NCBI GenBank assembly: GCA_946004305.1
Contig: CAMFZJ010000024.1
Coordinates: forward strand, 1-13,499
DNA: 13,499 nucleotides
Direction: 5' to 3'
From: an uncultured Clostridia bacterium
GTDB lineage: Bacteria; Bacillota; Clostridia; Oscillospirales; Acutalibacteraceae
Both the position numbers and the translations under genes were made by a program. Shown here one piece after another: positions 13,488-13,499 of this stretch. Within the stretch, counting starts at the first letter, position 1, and each line of letters begins with the position of its first letter. A model generated the notes under the pieces. That model did no database searches and was not told the origin of the DNA. It was given only the letters and a program-made list of their open reading frames with translations.

Positions 13488-13499
13488 AGGGGAGTATCA
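13488..13499 (+). promoter_or_regulatory. Ribosome binding site of a gene beyond the right edge
   Basis: AGGGGAG (13488-13494) is a good Shine-Dalgarno with its expected start codon just outside the window. It suggests another + strand gene follows. Nothing of its product is visible. Confidence 0.4.

Overview
The window is about 13.5 kb of low-GC chromosomal DNA, densely packed and coding almost entirely on the + strand. It looks like a Gram-positive Clostridia genome, most likely an Oscillospiraceae/Ruminococcaceae gut anaerobe. The reasons are the Firmicutes-type RBSs, a T-box leader ahead of cysE-cysS, a YqhQ-type DUF1385 gene joined to prmC, a PdaB-type sporulation deacetylase, and frequent TTG/GTG starts. 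The taxonomic call is inference from gene content and style. No mobile element, CRISPR array, rRNA or tRNA was seen.

Layout. (1) 1-119 is the 3' end of cysK, closed by a terminator. (2) 184-369 carries two tandem sigma-A-like promoters. They probably drive a long cluster: trmB, a secreted lipoprotein with a repeated Asp-rich calcium-loop motif, an OmpR-family response regulator, its histidine kinase, a DUF1385 membrane protein, and prmC (370-6428). (3) A strong promoter at 6467-6495, with a possible LexA-type operator just upstream, precedes recA-recX-rimO-pgsA (6544-10281). The recA/recX and recX/rimO junctions overlap. The rimO/pgsA gap of about 100 nt can form two mutually exclusive hairpins. 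(4) 10282-10601 is a promoter plus a complete cysteine-specific T-box riboswitch (specifier UGC; antiterminator bulge UGGA complementary to a U73 discriminator). It controls cysE-cysS (10602-12630). (5) An intrinsic terminator at 12641-12670 also contains the Shine-Dalgarno of the last gene, a PdaB-like NodB-domain deacetylase (12672-13439). A second probable terminator follows, and the RBS of a further gene lies at the right edge.

Functional logic. The cluster mixes translation upkeep (TrmB for tRNA m7G46, PrmC for release factors, RimO for ribosomal protein S12, CysS), recombination and SOS (RecA/RecX), phospholipid synthesis (PgsA) and cysteine supply (CysK at one end, CysE/CysS at the other). 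Uncharged tRNA-Cys is expected to raise CysE (cysteine precursor synthesis) and CysS (charging) together.

Most genes belong to well-known families, and I do not see a clearly new multi-gene system. The points most worth a second look are: the lipoprotein with about 52-residue periodicity encoded next to the two-component pair; the Shine-Dalgarno embedded in a terminator before the deacetylase; the switch-like rimO-pgsA spacer; and the kinase TTG start overlapped by an out-of-frame ATG.
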